A DNA stretch of 64,000 nucleotides, from the NCBI GenBank assembly GCA_038869735.1, contig JAWCQO010000004.1, positions 20,803-84,802 of the forward strand, written 5' to 3'. Shown one piece after another: positions 1 to 9,415 of the stretch. The stretch is from Candidatus Anstonellales archaeon. GTDB taxonomy: Archaea; Micrarchaeota; Micrarchaeia; Anstonellales; CG1-02-47-40. How positions within the stretch are numbered: the stretch's first letter is position 1; every line of letters starts with the position of its first letter. Made by a program: the position numbers and the translations under genes. The notes under the pieces are model-generated. The model made no database searches. It saw only the letters and a program-made list of their open reading frames with translations, and was not told the DNA's origin.

Positions 1-2420
1 ATTTTTTTGGTTTAGCACAAACAAAACTTGAAGCACCAACACTCCTTAGAGCTGAGCCTATCTCTGGAGGTATAAAACTTTCCTGGAATGCAGCACCGGC
101 TGTTCCCGACAAATACGTAATCTATAGAAGCACAACTCGTGGAGTTTTGGGCACCAGAATTGGAGAAGTTCCATCAAGACTTACTTCATATATAGACCTC
201 CAGGTTTCGCCCGGTAACACCTACTATTATGTAGTAAGATCCTCCCTTGCAAACGGAAAAGAAGATGAAAACCTAAATCAGGCTTTTGCAACTTATTCCG
301 GAACAGGTATGTTAGCAGCTCCTTCTTCACTTTCAATCTTAATAAATGGAGGAAAAACTCACACAAACTCATCTACTGTTATGCTATCCTTATCTGCTGT
401 AAATGCAGATAAGTGCAGGTTCAAAAATGAAAAATCTGATTGGTCCAGCTGGGAGCAATTTTCATCCACCAAGCAATGGACGCTCTCTCCAGGTGACGGA
501 GCAAAGCAGGTCTCTTTTCAGTGCATGAATCCCTTTGGTGCAGAATCCAAAGACGTTTCTGCATACATTACGCTTGATACAGTTCCTCCAGCAATCAAAA
601 TATACAAATCAGAAAAAATTCAACGAACAAGAAAATTCAACTTAACCTTTTCTGTTAAAGACGACACTTCTACGAATCTTGTGTGTAAGGGTTATATAAA
701 TGGCTGGGAAACCGACATAAGAACCAAGCCAGAAGCAAATAATACTGTTATTTTTACGGCCCTCACACCCAAAAATTTAGTCTATGTAAGGTGTTATGAT
801 GAAGCAGAAAATTCAGTAGAAAGCCCAATCTCCATATTTGAGGTTGATCCCTCCCTCTTACAGAATGGGACCAGAATAAAGATAAATGAGGACATGCCTC
901 AAACCAGAAGTATCGCAGTTGAGCTATCGTTATTCTCGCAGGATGCGTATGAGTGTAGACTGAAGAACTCAGGAGAAACTTTCATTGATTGGGAGCCATA
1001 CAAGACAAAAAGAAGCTGGACTCTAACATACGGAAATGGAATAAAGGTTGTTTATTACCAATGCAGAGATATTTTCGGTCAATTGGTTGGCGAAGCACAG
1101 GACGACATAATACTATTAAGATCAAATGATGGCCCACGCGGCGGGGGTAGTAGAAGTGAAGAAGGAGGAGAGGTAGGAGGTACAAGAAGCTCAGGTAATT
1201 ATACTATTACTATTCCCAATCCCTCTGACCGCCTTCTTTTATTCCTGATAAATAATGGGGCCATTTACACCAACTCCAAAGAGGTTATTTTGAATCTTTA
1301 TCCGAATCCAGTTAGGTATGCCTCTCTTCCACTTTACTGTAGATTCAAAAACAACCACACAAACTCAGAATTCTCCTCGTGGTTACCATATACTTCTTCA
1401 ATTAGATGGAATCTTGATTGGTCAGCCAACCGGAGCATTTTCCCCCAACAACCACTTAATAATTACACGGTCCTATACGAGTGCGTCTGGGAATCCAACA
1501 TAACTGAAAATGGCCAGGACTCAATAATCTATGACCCAAGCGTTCCACAACGACCTACTAATCTTTCGGCTACATCTCTTCCTGGAGGCGATATATACCT
1601 TTCATGGAGTGGTAGTATACCCTCTTATTCCTTAAGTGGCGAGACACCTTCACCAATCATAAAATACAACATTTACAGAAGAGAGTACTTCTCCTCTCGT
1701 CAGCCTTCTCCTCTCTTTAATCCCCCCATTTCAAATGCAATAACAAATATTGAGCAACTTATTAGAGGTTCAATTTTTGCTTTTGAAGAGAAAAAAACTG
1801 ACGAGTACTTACCTCTTGGATTATTTTTCAAGATTGGTGAATCAAGTTCATTAGATTGGCTAGATTCAACCAAGTCAATGCAAAACCCTCCACTCAACGG
1901 ACTTAAGTATGAGTATGTTGTAAAAGCAGAAAACCAAGCAGGAACCGAATCAGATGAAAGCAACATAGTAACTGCAATCTCAGATTCAACAGCACCAACC
2001 ATTACTGTTTATTCACCTCAAAATGGTTATATCTATCAACCAGAAAGAGAAAATATCGAGTTGCGTTTTAGAGCAACTGAGACGTCTTCACCACCAATAT
2101 CGTGTGCATACACTCTATTGTCTCCTCCAATAAGAACTAAACCACCATGGCCGATGCTGAAAACCTATTCGCTGCCTCCTCTTCAATCAGGTAATGAATA
2201 CCGCGAGTCTCTCAAAGAGAAATTGGAACTTCCTAAGCCCCTGAATTCTACTATTACATATTATCTCTCATTAGAATGCAAAGACAGCATAGGTAATAAA
2301 ATTAAAGAGGAGATAACTTTTCATGTGACTCCTTCAGACCGTACAAGAACCAAGGACTCAGGCAATTTCCCAACCACTGAAAAACTAACTGGACAAGAAC
2401 CTGAAAAGCTTGCTTCGTAG
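1..2420 (+). CDS. Secreted multi-domain surface protein, 5'-truncated
   Basis: The frame is open to the left edge, so the start lies upstream. The first residues (FFGLAQ) look like the end of a signal peptide. A fibronectin type III-like domain follows (LSWNAAP, then VIYRS, then YYYVVRS). Next come three related Ig-like repeats, each with CRFKN or CRLKN, then W..W, then a second Cys (FQCMNPFG, YQCRDIFG, YECVWES). A Gly/Arg/Ser-rich linker lies near 1130-1190. A second FnIII-like domain follows (IYLSWSG, KYNIYRR, YEYVVKA), and a final Cys-containing domain precedes the stop. No C-terminal membrane segment is seen, so the protein is probably secreted or held by partners. The paired cysteines suggest disulphide-stabilised domains. 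The role is unknown; adhesion or cell-surface display is an inference from the architecture. Confidence 0.75.
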   Translation, partial: FFGLAQTKLEAPTLLRAEPISGGIKLSWNAAPAVPDKYVIYRSTTRGVLGTRIGEVPSRLTSYIDLQVSPGNTYYYVVRSSLANGKEDENLNQAFATYSGTGMLAAPSSLSILINGGKTHTNSSTVMLSLSAVNADKCRFKNEKSDWSSWEQFSSTKQWTLSPGDGAKQVSFQCMNPFGAESKDVSAYITLDTVPPAIKIYKSEKIQRTRKFNLTFSVKDDTSTNLVCKGYINGWETDIRTKPEANNTVIFTALTPKNLVYVRCYDEAENSVESPISIFEVDPSLLQNGTRIKINEDMPQTRSIAVELSLFSQDAYECRLKNSGETFIDWEPYKTKRSWTLTYGNGIKVVYYQCRDIFGQLVGEAQDDIILLRSNDGPRGGGSRSEEGGEVGGTRSSGNYTITIPNPSDRLLLFLINNGAIYTNSKEVILNLYPNPVRYASLPLYCRFKNNHTNSEFSSWLPYTSSIRWNLDWSANRSIFPQQPLNNYTVLYECVWESNITENGQDSIIYDPSVPQRPTNLSATSLPGGDIYLSWSGSIPSYSLSGETPSPIIKYNIYRREYFSSRQPSPLFNPPISNAITNIEQLIRGSIFAFEEKKTDEYLPLGLFFKIGESSSLDWLDSTKSMQNPPLNGLKYEYVVKAENQAGTESDESNIVTAISDSTAPTITVYSPQNGYIYQPERENIELRFRATETSSPPISCAYTLLSPPIRTKPPWPMLKTYSLPPLQSGNEYRESLKEKLELPKPLNSTITYYLSLECKDSIGNKIKEEITFHVTPSDRTRTKDSGNFPTTEKLTGQEPEKLAS

Positions 2421-2621
2421 TTATGTTTTTGGAGCCTGTCCCTTCCTAACTTCCTAACATTTTTTGTTGTATGTGCCTGACGACTTGAGCGGCACAAGAA
2501 ATAATCTAAAGGTTACGGCGTATCTTTCCTGCATGGTAGTATGTTAATTTCAGGACTTTTGCTTATTTCCAAAAAACGGAAGAAGCATCAAAGAACAAAT
2601 CGAAACAAAGTTTACTTTGAG

Positions 2622-3374
2622 TTATTTCGAGGCAGCCATTTTCAGTTCATAAATTTTTTTTCTTATATCCCTACCAACCAGTAAGCCTGTCCCTACCAAA
2701 ATTGCGTCAGCACCTGCATCAATCAACCTTTTCACATCAGTTGGAGAGTTTATACCACTTTCAGAAACAACAATCCTATCTGATTTTGTTTTCTCAAGAA
2801 TCTTGATTGTTGTGTTGATATCTACTTCCATTGTAGCCAAATCTCTATTGTTTATTCCGATGATGTCTGCCTCTGTTTTTTTAGCTCTCTCAAACTCTTC
2901 TACATTGTGGACTTCCAATAAAACCTCTATTTTATCCTCGTGAGCATACGAAATGAATTCGTCTGCATCCAAGCGACACAAATCTAATAGTCTTTGAATC
3001 AAAAGGACACAGTCACCACTTCCAATCTGTCGCCTATCAATGACAAAATCTTTCATTAGAACGGGTACTGCCCATTTCTCCTGCAGCAATAATATGTCCC
3101 CTTCAAAAATTTTTGGCTCAGTTAAAATTGAAAGCGCGCAAGCACCACCTCTTACAAATTCTTGAGCGTATCTTTTCATCTCCTCTTTTTTTATCAATCT
3201 CCCTTGTGTTGGAGAAAATGGCTTTACCTCTGCAATAATCGGCACTACGCCCCTTTCTTTTTCTTCTTCTATTGATTCGACAAAAGATTTTCTTTTTTCT
3301 TCTCTTAGATGTACATAATACCCAGAATCAACACTCTCTTTTACTTTTGGAATAATCTCCTCCAAAAATCCCAT
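2622..3374 (-). CDS. trpC: Indole-3-glycerol phosphate synthase
   Basis: TIM-barrel enzyme converting CdRP to indole-3-glycerol phosphate in tryptophan synthesis. Visible family motifs are IIAEVKPFSPTQG (catalytic Lys and Pro-Ser turn), PVLMKDFVID (second Lys), EVLLEVHN (catalytic Glu), GINNRDL (Asn) and VVSESGI (Glu-Ser), with a C-terminal phosphate loop DAILVGTGLL. Length of about 250 residues is normal. I chose the ATG at 3374; an in-frame TTG seven codons upstream is less likely, because a TATA-like sequence near 3402-3412 sits about 33 bp from the ATG. No other trp gene lies within the window. Confidence 0.92.
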   Translation of the reverse strand: MGFLEEIIPKVKESVDSGYYVHLREEKRKSFVESIEEEKERGVVPIIAEVKPFSPTQGRLIKKEEMKRYAQEFVRGGACALSILTEPKIFEGDILLLQEKWAVPVLMKDFVIDRRQIGSGDCVLLIQRLLDLCRLDADEFISYAHEDKIEVLLEVHNVEEFERAKKTEADIIGINNRDLATMEVDINTTIKILEKTKSDRIVVSESGINSPTDVKRLIDAGADAILVGTGLLVGRDIRKKIYELKMAASK

Positions 3375-3442
3375 AACTAACTCTTTGTAAAGCAAGAGTA
3401 TAAAAATAAATTTCTCTTTTTTTGTTTTTCAAAGGCAACATT

Positions 3443-3460
3443 AAAGAAACATTTTTAAAT
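3443..3460 (+). promoter_or_regulatory. Archaeal BRE/TATA promoter of the ftsZ pair
   Basis: The purine-rich AAAGAAAC is followed directly by ATTTTTAAAT, a good BRE-TATA pair. The predicted transcription start is near 3482, just before the ATG at 3494. This supports the internal ATG rather than an upstream TTG as the ftsZ1 start. Confidence 0.6.
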
Positions 3461-3493
3461 CTTTTAGTAGCATATGATGTTGGCGATCCAGTT

Positions 3494-4558
3494 ATGGATA
3501 GTTTGATAAAATCGGTAATTGGTGAGCGAGAGCCCGCTCAAAACGAAGTATTCGGCTCTGACCAAATTAAAATTGTGACTGTAGGAGTTGGCGGTGCAGG
3601 AAATAACACGATAAACCGCCTTATACGTGCAGGCGTAAAAGGAACAGAACTCGTTGCTGTAAATACAGATCGACAGCACCTCAATCAAATACACGAAAAA
3701 GCACACAAAGTCCTTATTGGAAAAAGCATTACTAAGGGTTTGGGTGCAGGCGGATATCCAGAAACAGGTGCAAAAGCCGCAGAAGTTGATAGGGCACTTT
3801 TGGAGAAGGAACTTGAAGGTGCGCACTTAGTTTTCCTCTGCGCAGGAATGGGTGGCGGGACAGGAACAGGAGCAGCTCCGGTGATAGCTCAGATTGCAAA
3901 GGAACAGGGCGCAATCACCGTTGCAATGGTTACCTACCCATTTAACCTTGAAAGAGCACGAAAGCTTAAAGCTGACGAAGGAATTGCAAATCTAAGAAAA
4001 AACGTAGACTCTGTAATCATTCTTGACAATAATAGATTGGTAAAGCTAGTTCCCAATCTTCCAATGAACGAAGCTTTCTCAGTTGCAGATGAAATTCTTG
4101 CGAAAGCAATTGGAGGACTCGTATGGACAATTACGCAGCCTTCATTAATAAACATAGATTTTGCAGATGTGCGTGCAATTGTTCAGGGAGGAGGAGTTGG
4201 ATTTATTGCAGTTGGAGAAGGCAAAGGGACCGATAAGGTCAGAGGGGCTGCTGAGGGTGTGCTTCGCAATAAGCTGTTGGATGTAGATTACGAAGGCGCA
4301 AACGGAGCACTCATCCACATATCTGGAGGAGCAGACCTTACGCTTGGTGATGCGATAAAGGCAGGAGAGATAATAACAGAAAAGATGGACACGCAAGCCA
4401 ACATAAAATGGGGAGCACGTTTGATACCTGGCTATGACGGAAAGTTAGAAATAGTAGCTATAGTAACAGGAGTCAAGGGCGCCTCGGTGCTGGGCATGTC
4501 CTTTGAAGATGTCTCAGCAAAAAAGGTTACTTACGACGATATAGAAATAATCGGGTGA
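3494..4558 (+). CDS. ftsZ1: Cell division GTPase FtsZ (first of two)
   Basis: Tubulin-superfamily GTPase that forms the archaeal division ring. The N-terminus [11 protein letters not shown] resembles other archaeal FtsZ starts. The nucleotide-binding glycines (VGVGGAGNN), the tubulin signature GGGTGTG at about residues 120-126, and the T7 loop NIDFADV with its Asp residues are all present, so it should be able to hydrolyse GTP. It is 354 residues long and ends in [10 protein letters not shown], without a long variable tail. It is followed at 10 bp by a second ftsZ, an arrangement fitting the archaeal FtsZ1/FtsZ2 pair. Which paralogue is which cannot be settled without a tree; the symbol is given by position. 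Confidence 0.93.
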   Translation: MDSLIKSVIGEREPAQNEVFGSDQIKIVTVGVGGAGNNTINRLIRAGVKGTELVAVNTDRQHLNQIHEKAHKVLIGKSITKGLGAGGYPETGAKAAEVDRALLEKELEGAHLVFLCAGMGGGTGTGAAPVIAQIAKEQGAITVAMVTYPFNLERARKLKADEGIANLRKNVDSVIILDNNRLVKLVPNLPMNEAFSVADEILAKAIGGLVWTITQPSLINIDFADVRAIVQGGGVGFIAVGEGKGTDKVRGAAEGVLRNKLLDVDYEGANGALIHISGGADLTLGDAIKAGEIITEKMDTQANIKWGARLIPGYDGKLEIVAIVTGVKGASVLGMSFEDVSAKKVTYDDIEIIG

Positions 4559-4568
4559 GGTGACTATA

Positions 4569-5630
4569 ATGCTTGAAGGATTTTTGCATTCTGCCCTTGA
4601 ACACAACAACCCTCCAAACGAAGATGCAGTAGGAGACAATGACATAAGGATAGCAGTTGTAGGAGTCGGTGGTGGCGGTTGCAATACCATTCATCGCCTT
4701 ATGCAATCAAACCTTAAAAGTGCAACCACAATTGCAGTTAACACAGATCATCTCCATCTACGAAGTATATCGGCTCACAAGAGAATCTTAATAGGCCAAT
4801 CGATAACAAAGGGTCTTGGTGCTGGGGGTTTTCCAGAGGTAGGACAAAAGTGTGCAGAGATATCAAAAGACAAGCTTTCTGAAGTGCTATCCGAAAATGA
4901 CCTTGTTTTCCTCTGCGCAGGAATGGGTGGCGGGACAGGAACAGGAGCAGCTCCTGTAGTAGCACAAGTTGCAAAGGAACAGGGCGCAATAGTAGTTGCT
5001 ATTGTTACATACCCCTTCAATCTGGAGCGTATAAGAATACAAAAAGCCCAATGGGGACTTTCCCATTTGACGAAGGTATGCGATACCGTTGTGGTAATTG
5101 ACAATAACCGGCTAGTCCAATATGCACCAAATATTCCGATAAATGATGCATTTAATTTAGCAGATAACATTACTGGAAGAGCAGTTAAGGGAATCTGTGA
5201 CACAATAATGTTTCCGTCTCTCATGAATATTGACTATGCAGACGTAAAATCAGTAATGGAGGAAGGCGGAGTTTCACTTATCTCTGTTGGCGAAGGAAAG
5301 GGACCGGATAGAGTTGAGAAAGTTGTAAAGAGTACTCTTGAACACCCTCTTCTTGATGTTGACTACGAAGGAGCAAGGGGAGCTCTTTTACATATCGGAG
5401 GCGGTTCCAGCCTAACACTCGGAGAAGCAATAGAGATTGGCGAAAAGCTAACTGAAGCATTTGACAAAAATGCAAATGTCAAAATGGGAGCAAGACTGAC
5501 TCCAGAATACGGGGAGGATGTTTCCGTGACGGCTATAGTCACAGGCCTAAAACAGACTCCTTCAATATTCAGTCAGCAAACAACAGACGCCGACGAGGTA
5601 AAGGGATTAGAAGAGCTATCTCTCCTATAG
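4569..5630 (+). CDS. ftsZ2: Cell division GTPase FtsZ (second of two)
   Basis: Second FtsZ paralogue, 353 residues. It has VGVGGGGCNT, GGGTGTG and the T7 loop NIDYADV, so the active-site elements are complete. The chosen ATG at 4569 has a Shine-Dalgarno GAGGTGA six bases upstream, overlapping the ftsZ1 stop region; the in-frame GTG at 4560 lies inside that ribosome site and is less likely. Co-transcription with ftsZ1 is expected from the spacing. A 50-nt segment around the signature motif is identical between the two genes (see findings). The C-terminus extends beyond the globular core (SIFSQQTTDADEV...), as expected for a tail that binds membrane-anchor partners such as SepF, although no sepF is present here. 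Confidence 0.93.
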   Translation: MLEGFLHSALEHNNPPNEDAVGDNDIRIAVVGVGGGGCNTIHRLMQSNLKSATTIAVNTDHLHLRSISAHKRILIGQSITKGLGAGGFPEVGQKCAEISKDKLSEVLSENDLVFLCAGMGGGTGTGAAPVVAQVAKEQGAIVVAIVTYPFNLERIRIQKAQWGLSHLTKVCDTVVVIDNNRLVQYAPNIPINDAFNLADNITGRAVKGICDTIMFPSLMNIDYADVKSVMEEGGVSLISVGEGKGPDRVEKVVKSTLEHPLLDVDYEGARGALLHIGGGSSLTLGEAIEIGEKLTEAFDKNANVKMGARLTPEYGEDVSVTAIVTGLKQTPSIFSQQTTDADEVKGLEELSLL

Positions 5631-5683
5631 GTTCTAGAATATGGTCCGTAACTGGATTCCATAACTGGATCGATCATCTGACT

Positions 5684-5724
5684 CCCCTTCCTTTTTCTTT
5701 TCCTTTTTTTGTTGGTTTTTATCT
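5684..5724 (+). terminator. T-rich terminator after ftsZ2
   Basis: Pyrimidine- and T-rich run (CTTTTTCTTTTCC, TTTTTTT, GGTTTTT) about 55-95 bp past the ftsZ2 stop. It resembles the oligo-T terminators used by archaeal RNA polymerase. No strong hairpin is visible. Confidence 0.45.
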
Positions 5725-5859
5725 TTAAACAGAACCTATCTCAAAAAGAAGAAAAGATTTTTCGACTTCATCAAGAAATTCACAGTACTTGAACTTAGAG
5801 TATAACGCACTTTACAGTTAATGCACTTTTTACCTTTATCCTTTGAAATATAATTAGTG

Positions 5860-5931
5860 TGGACGGAGAGGGATTTGAACCCTCGGCCTCTTCGTTGCGA
5901 ACGAAGCGATCTACCTCTGATCTACCCGCCC
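5860..5931 (-). tRNA. tRNA-Ala (anticodon CGC)
   Basis: Reads on the minus strand from GGGCGGG (5' acceptor) to TCCGTCC plus discriminator A. The D arm is GATC/GATC around AGAGGTA. The anticodon arm is CTTCG-TTCGCAA-CGAAG, giving anticodon CGC. The T arm is GAGGG-TTCAAAT-CCCTC. Acceptor pair 3:70 is G-U, the classic alanine identity element. CCA is not encoded. No intron. Confidence 0.95.
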
Positions 5932-5953
5932 ACCTGTCCCCACATGTCATTTC

Positions 5954-5963
5954 ATTTATATTT
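5954..5963. promoter_or_regulatory. TATA box between tRNA-Ala and the Dph6-like gene
   Basis: ATTTATATTT lies about 27 bp from the tRNA-Ala 5' end on one side and about 28 bp from the ATG at 5987 on the other, so it could serve both. A second TATA-like GTTTAAATAT near 5970-5979 is too close to the ATG for that gene but could serve the tRNA with a longer leader. Confidence 0.45.
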
Positions 5964-5986
5964 GATGGGGTTTAAATATTTCATTA

Positions 5987-6631
5987 ATGAAATCAGCAGT
6001 TCTTTTTTCTGGCGGTAAGGATTCAACTATGGCAGCTTTTTTCTCATTGTTTCAAGGATGGAATACAACTCTAATTTGCGTCCAATCAGAAGAGGATTCT
6101 TATATGTTTCATCATCCAAATACCGACTTTTGTAAATTACAAGCGCACTCAATGGGCTTGCCTATACACTATATACGAACAAACAAGGCGCGCGAGTTGG
6201 CTGACCTTAAAGCTCATCTTGAAAAGATCAAAACAGATTGCATAGTATCTGGAGCTGTGGCTTCAGAATATCAAAAACAACGCATAGACGTTATAGCTGA
6301 AGAACTAAACATCCCTTCTTTTTCTCCGTTATGGCACAAGGGAACCCAAATTCTGGAGGAAATTGCCCAATATCTTGAAATCTACATCGTTCACGTAGCT
6401 GCCGATGGTTTAGGAAGTGAGCTGCTTGGAAAAAGGCTGACCCTTACCGAAATATATAATCTTTCAAAACTAAACATCCATCCTTTTTTTGAAGGTGGAG
6501 AAGGAGAAACTTTTGTTTCAGATGCTCCGTTTTTTAGAGAACGATTGGAAGTACTAGCGTGGGATTACCTTTGTGGTTCAACTCATTTCACCGCTAAGAT
6601 ATCAAAGATACGTGTTCATAAAAAATTCTAA
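5987..6631 (+). CDS. Diphthine--ammonia ligase family protein (Dph6-like)
   Basis: PP-loop ATP pyrophosphatase family (MJ0570-related), 214 residues. The PP-loop LFSGGKDST is at the N-terminus, and the C-terminal signature is FEGGEGETFVSDAPFF, the form seen in Dph6. In archaea this family performs the last, ATP-dependent amidation of diphthine to diphthamide on elongation factor 2. The first ATG must be the start because the PP-loop begins at residue 7; the gene appears leaderless. It ends 3 bp into the convergent gene at 6628. Assignment to Dph6 rather than a sister PP-loop group rests on the GEGGE motif. Confidence 0.82.
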   Translation: MKSAVLFSGGKDSTMAAFFSLFQGWNTTLICVQSEEDSYMFHHPNTDFCKLQAHSMGLPIHYIRTNKARELADLKAHLEKIKTDCIVSGAVASEYQKQRIDVIAEELNIPSFSPLWHKGTQILEEIAQYLEIYIVHVAADGLGSELLGKRLTLTEIYNLSKLNIHPFFEGGEGETFVSDAPFFRERLEVLAWDYLCGSTHFTAKISKIRVHKKF

Positions 6632-7323
6632 CTCACCCTTTCCAATCGATCTATAATATCATCCAACTCGCTTCCATACATTTCCTTTATTTTGACAGTG
6701 GCTTGGACGTTAATGTTCACAGGTATCTCTTTTTTTATCTTTATCCCATATCTGCTTCCGTTTTGGGTGTCTACGAATATTTCCTGCCTAATTGGGAGAG
6801 TCTGTCCAAACTTAAACTCAGTAACCTGTCCTGTTGTGGAAATCGCAGTAACCTTCTCAGGCAGCTTCAGATTAAATAAAACAGGAATCCTAAAATTTGG
6901 GGGGAATACTTCATCCAATGGTATCTCTTCTTCGATTTGCACAGTCGTTCTAATGGGGGATGAAGATAAAATCACGTCCTTTGCCTGAAGCGCTTTTAAA
7001 TCAGCAATTATCGCAGGAAGCTCAGACCTAATTTTTCCACTTCCTCCAATATCAACGATGTTTAGTACAAGAGATATCAAGGCAAGTACAAAGGCTGCCC
7101 CAGCCAGGATTTCAGCTTTTTTCAAATTATCTTTGCTCTCTATTCTTTTTTCGCCATACTCCCTTTTGATAGGAGCAGAAAAATCGCTCTTACTGCCAGA
7201 TAATGATTGGGGGATTTTTGCTACTCCTAACTTTTTATCAGTTGAGCTGTCTTTTCTTTTAGATTGTCCATACAATATGCCGGCAGGTTGATCCGAATAT
7301 TCCTCCTCTGCCACAAACACCAC
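6628..7323 (-). CDS. Single-pass membrane protein ending the six-paralogue operon
   Basis: 231 residues, family not recognised. A charged, Ser/Lys-rich cytoplasmic N-terminus (about 70 residues) precedes one membrane helix (ILAGAAFVLALISLVLNIV). A short helical segment (ELPAIIADLKALQ) and an outward beta-rich domain follow (FRIPVLFNLKLPEKV, QEIFVDTQ). It starts with GTG preceded by GAGGTG and lies 13 bp after the sixth membrane paralogue, so it is probably the last gene of that operon. The single anchor and outward domain would suit an accessory or assembly subunit of whatever the paralogues build. That role is inferred from position only. Confidence 0.72.
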   Translation of the reverse strand: MVFVAEEEYSDQPAGILYGQSKRKDSSTDKKLGVAKIPQSLSGSKSDFSAPIKREYGEKRIESKDNLKKAEILAGAAFVLALISLVLNIVDIGGSGKIRSELPAIIADLKALQAKDVILSSSPIRTTVQIEEEIPLDEVFPPNFRIPVLFNLKLPEKVTAISTTGQVTEFKFGQTLPIRQEIFVDTQNGSRYGIKIKKEIPVNINVQATVKIKEMYGSELDDIIDRLERVS

Positions 7324-7336
7324 CTCAAAATCAAAA

Positions 7337-8335
7337 TCATATTAATTTTATAAGCCCTCTTCCAAGCTCAGCAAGATCTGCTGAAAATAAGGCAGACGTG
7401 CTTCTAATAAAGGTAAACGTAATTATCAATGCCACTACTGGAAAAAATGTTGATTGAAGATACAAAATAGAAACGTTTTCGCCTATATGAAAGATAAGAC
7501 TGGTCCAGCTTGGAAGATTCTGTCCAACGTCCCTTGCTATTAAATTGTAACCAGCGATATCATCGGGGCAAATTCTTCTATCATATATTTCAACGTTACC
7601 AATACTGGTACAGAACTCATCAGCGCTACCTTGAATCGCTACGAGAATAACATAAGACATAGGGAAAACAAAGAAGCACCCTATAGCGAGGGCAATAAGA
7701 AAACCTCCCAATCCACGCGAGATTGGAAAGACTCTAAGTATAAGGCCTGCTGGAAGAAACAAGTTTAGCATTGAGACCTCAAAGAATACAAGTAGATTGT
7801 ATATAATATATTGAAACATAATAATCCACAAAAGCTTCTTTGTAACGTAATCACCGAGGCTTACAACAGACGAAATGACTGTTGAGGATAGATTCCATCC
7901 TTCTGCTCCAGAAGAATCCACAGAAAATGTTTCAAATGGTTTCACAAACAACATTATAGAATAAATACTCGAATATGCTAAAGTTTCACATTCAATAACG
8001 TTTCTAATATATCCTTTTGCTAAATCAAATGGCCCAGTAACGGGTCCGGGATTAACGTTTCCTCCGGTTACAGAATAAATCACAATACCAGATATTTCGT
8101 ATGAAATATTCCACAAAAATGATATTACCCCTATTATGCAAAAAACAATAAGAAACCCTACCAATACCTGAGAATACTCACTCTTTGCCCATTTCTTAAC
8201 GTTTTGTAGGTTTAATCCTATTGAAATCATATAGATAACTGTAGTTATAAAAAATGTCACTAGCAAAGCAAGAATATTGATAACATACCAATCCTGGAAG
8301 AAAACCCGGTGAAATATCTCTATTGGATTTAGCAC
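7337..8335 (-). CDS. Polytopic membrane protein, paralogue 6 of a tandem array
   Basis: 332 residues with about six or seven membrane helices. It shares the array's signatures: an amphipathic segment after the first helix (VKKWAKSEYSQV), a central block LPAGLILRVFPISR then GGFLIALAIG and FFVFPMSYV, and a C-terminal helix ending GRGLIKLI. The start is a GTG directly abutting the stop of paralogue 5, so translation is probably coupled. The outward loop after the central block carries two Cys (EFCTSIG, RRICPDD). No enzyme motif is visible. Resemblance to VirB6/TrbL/CedA-type channel proteins is only in general layout. Confidence 0.75.
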   Translation of the reverse strand: MLNPIEIFHRVFFQDWYVINILALLVTFFITTVIYMISIGLNLQNVKKWAKSEYSQVLVGFLIVFCIIGVISFLWNISYEISGIVIYSVTGGNVNPGPVTGPFDLAKGYIRNVIECETLAYSSIYSIMLFVKPFETFSVDSSGAEGWNLSSTVISSVVSLGDYVTKKLLWIIMFQYIIYNLLVFFEVSMLNLFLPAGLILRVFPISRGLGGFLIALAIGCFFVFPMSYVILVAIQGSADEFCTSIGNVEIYDRRICPDDIAGYNLIARDVGQNLPSWTSLIFHIGENVSILYLQSTFFPVVALIITFTFIRSTSALFSADLAELGRGLIKLI

Positions 8336-9412
8336 TTATATCATCCTCAATATAGTTGATAAATCCATTTCCTCTCCAAGAAGCATCGTAAAGTCCCGGA
8401 TAAAAGGAATAAAAACAGCAAAATTTATTGCTGGAAGAAATACACTTGCAATAAATATATAAAAAGCAAGGGACACTATATAAAATAGCTTTATTGATAT
8501 ACTTCCGCTATAGCGGTTTATATTTATGCCTTGATAACCATCTCTACTCAAGTTTTCTGCTTCCCCATAATTCCCTTGCGCAATTCTCCCTCCCTCTACT
8601 TCTTCCCATATCCCCCTGTATTCCTGACTGGTTTGAGGCTCATCTAATCTTTCAAATATCCCTGTCTGACTTCCGCGGATTATAAAGTCATTTATCACCA
8701 ACATTGCAGGATAAATAAGAAAGACTCCAAATGAAAAAGCAATAAGTGAGCCCCCAAAAAGTCTAGTTGGCTCAAATGCGCGGAGCAAGACCCCGATTGG
8801 AAACAGATACGTAAGCGTAGCTATAGAGAGATACTCCAAAATCTTTATTTGCATAATGACAAATAATAGAGAGGTAGCTATTCCTTGAGCTACAATCGAG
8901 AATATTTGAATTAATATGTTTAGACCAGCCGCCGGTCTTAGAGAAAAGCCCATCCCCAAAGGGATGGCATTATGATGAACCCCCGCCATAGTTTGAAAAA
9001 CCCAATACACAGCACCAACATATACTAAGGCTTGCAGATTCTTTTTTCTTATGTATCCCAAGTAATCATATGTGAGGTCATAGAAATTCATATTTTGAAA
9101 TCGAGCGTCATTGTATCTTTCTCCAAAGATTAACCCCATCTTAGACGGCTTTAATTCGCACATCAGACCGACTGTTCCAACAGCAACAACAGCAATTGCA
9201 GCTGTCACTAAAAGTTGAACGAGCTCTGCCCTACTCCAAACCTCAAGTTGCTGATTTCTAAAGAATTTTGATGCCATAAATATTAGCGAGAGAATCCCGC
9301 TAGATATTAAGACTGCAAGTGCAACGTTGACTCTCCAATCCTGCCAGAAAAAAGAATAAGTTGAAGCTATCTGCCCGCCTGTCATGCATACATTAAATAC
9401 AAAATCCGCCAT
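8336..9412 (-). CDS. Polytopic membrane protein, paralogue 5 of a tandem array
   Basis: 358 residues, about seven membrane helices. Array signatures are LEVWSRAELVQL, FPIGVLLRAFEPTR, GGSLIAFSFG with LIYPAML, and the C-terminal EEMDLSTILRMI. Between the central block and the last helices there is an outward hydrophilic loop of about 60 residues (ERLDEPQTSQEYRG...), much longer than in paralogue 6. It abuts its neighbours by 0-3 bp. The function is unknown; membership of one complex with the other paralogues is inferred from co-directional, gapless packing. Confidence 0.75.
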   Translation of the reverse strand: MADFVFNVCMTGGQIASTYSFFWQDWRVNVALAVLISSGILSLIFMASKFFRNQQLEVWSRAELVQLLVTAAIAVVAVGTVGLMCELKPSKMGLIFGERYNDARFQNMNFYDLTYDYLGYIRKKNLQALVYVGAVYWVFQTMAGVHHNAIPLGMGFSLRPAAGLNILIQIFSIVAQGIATSLLFVIMQIKILEYLSIATLTYLFPIGVLLRAFEPTRLFGGSLIAFSFGVFLIYPAMLVINDFIIRGSQTGIFERLDEPQTSQEYRGIWEEVEGGRIAQGNYGEAENLSRDGYQGININRYSGSISIKLFYIVSLAFYIFIASVFLPAINFAVFIPFIRDFTMLLGEEMDLSTILRMI

Positions 9413-9415
9413 CGC

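Noticed and set aside
3464-3826. Antisense open frames within ftsZ1, and similar ones within dnaK, gyrA, leuS and secD
   Set aside because: They are shadows of strongly conserved coding sequence on the other strand and carry no independent signals.
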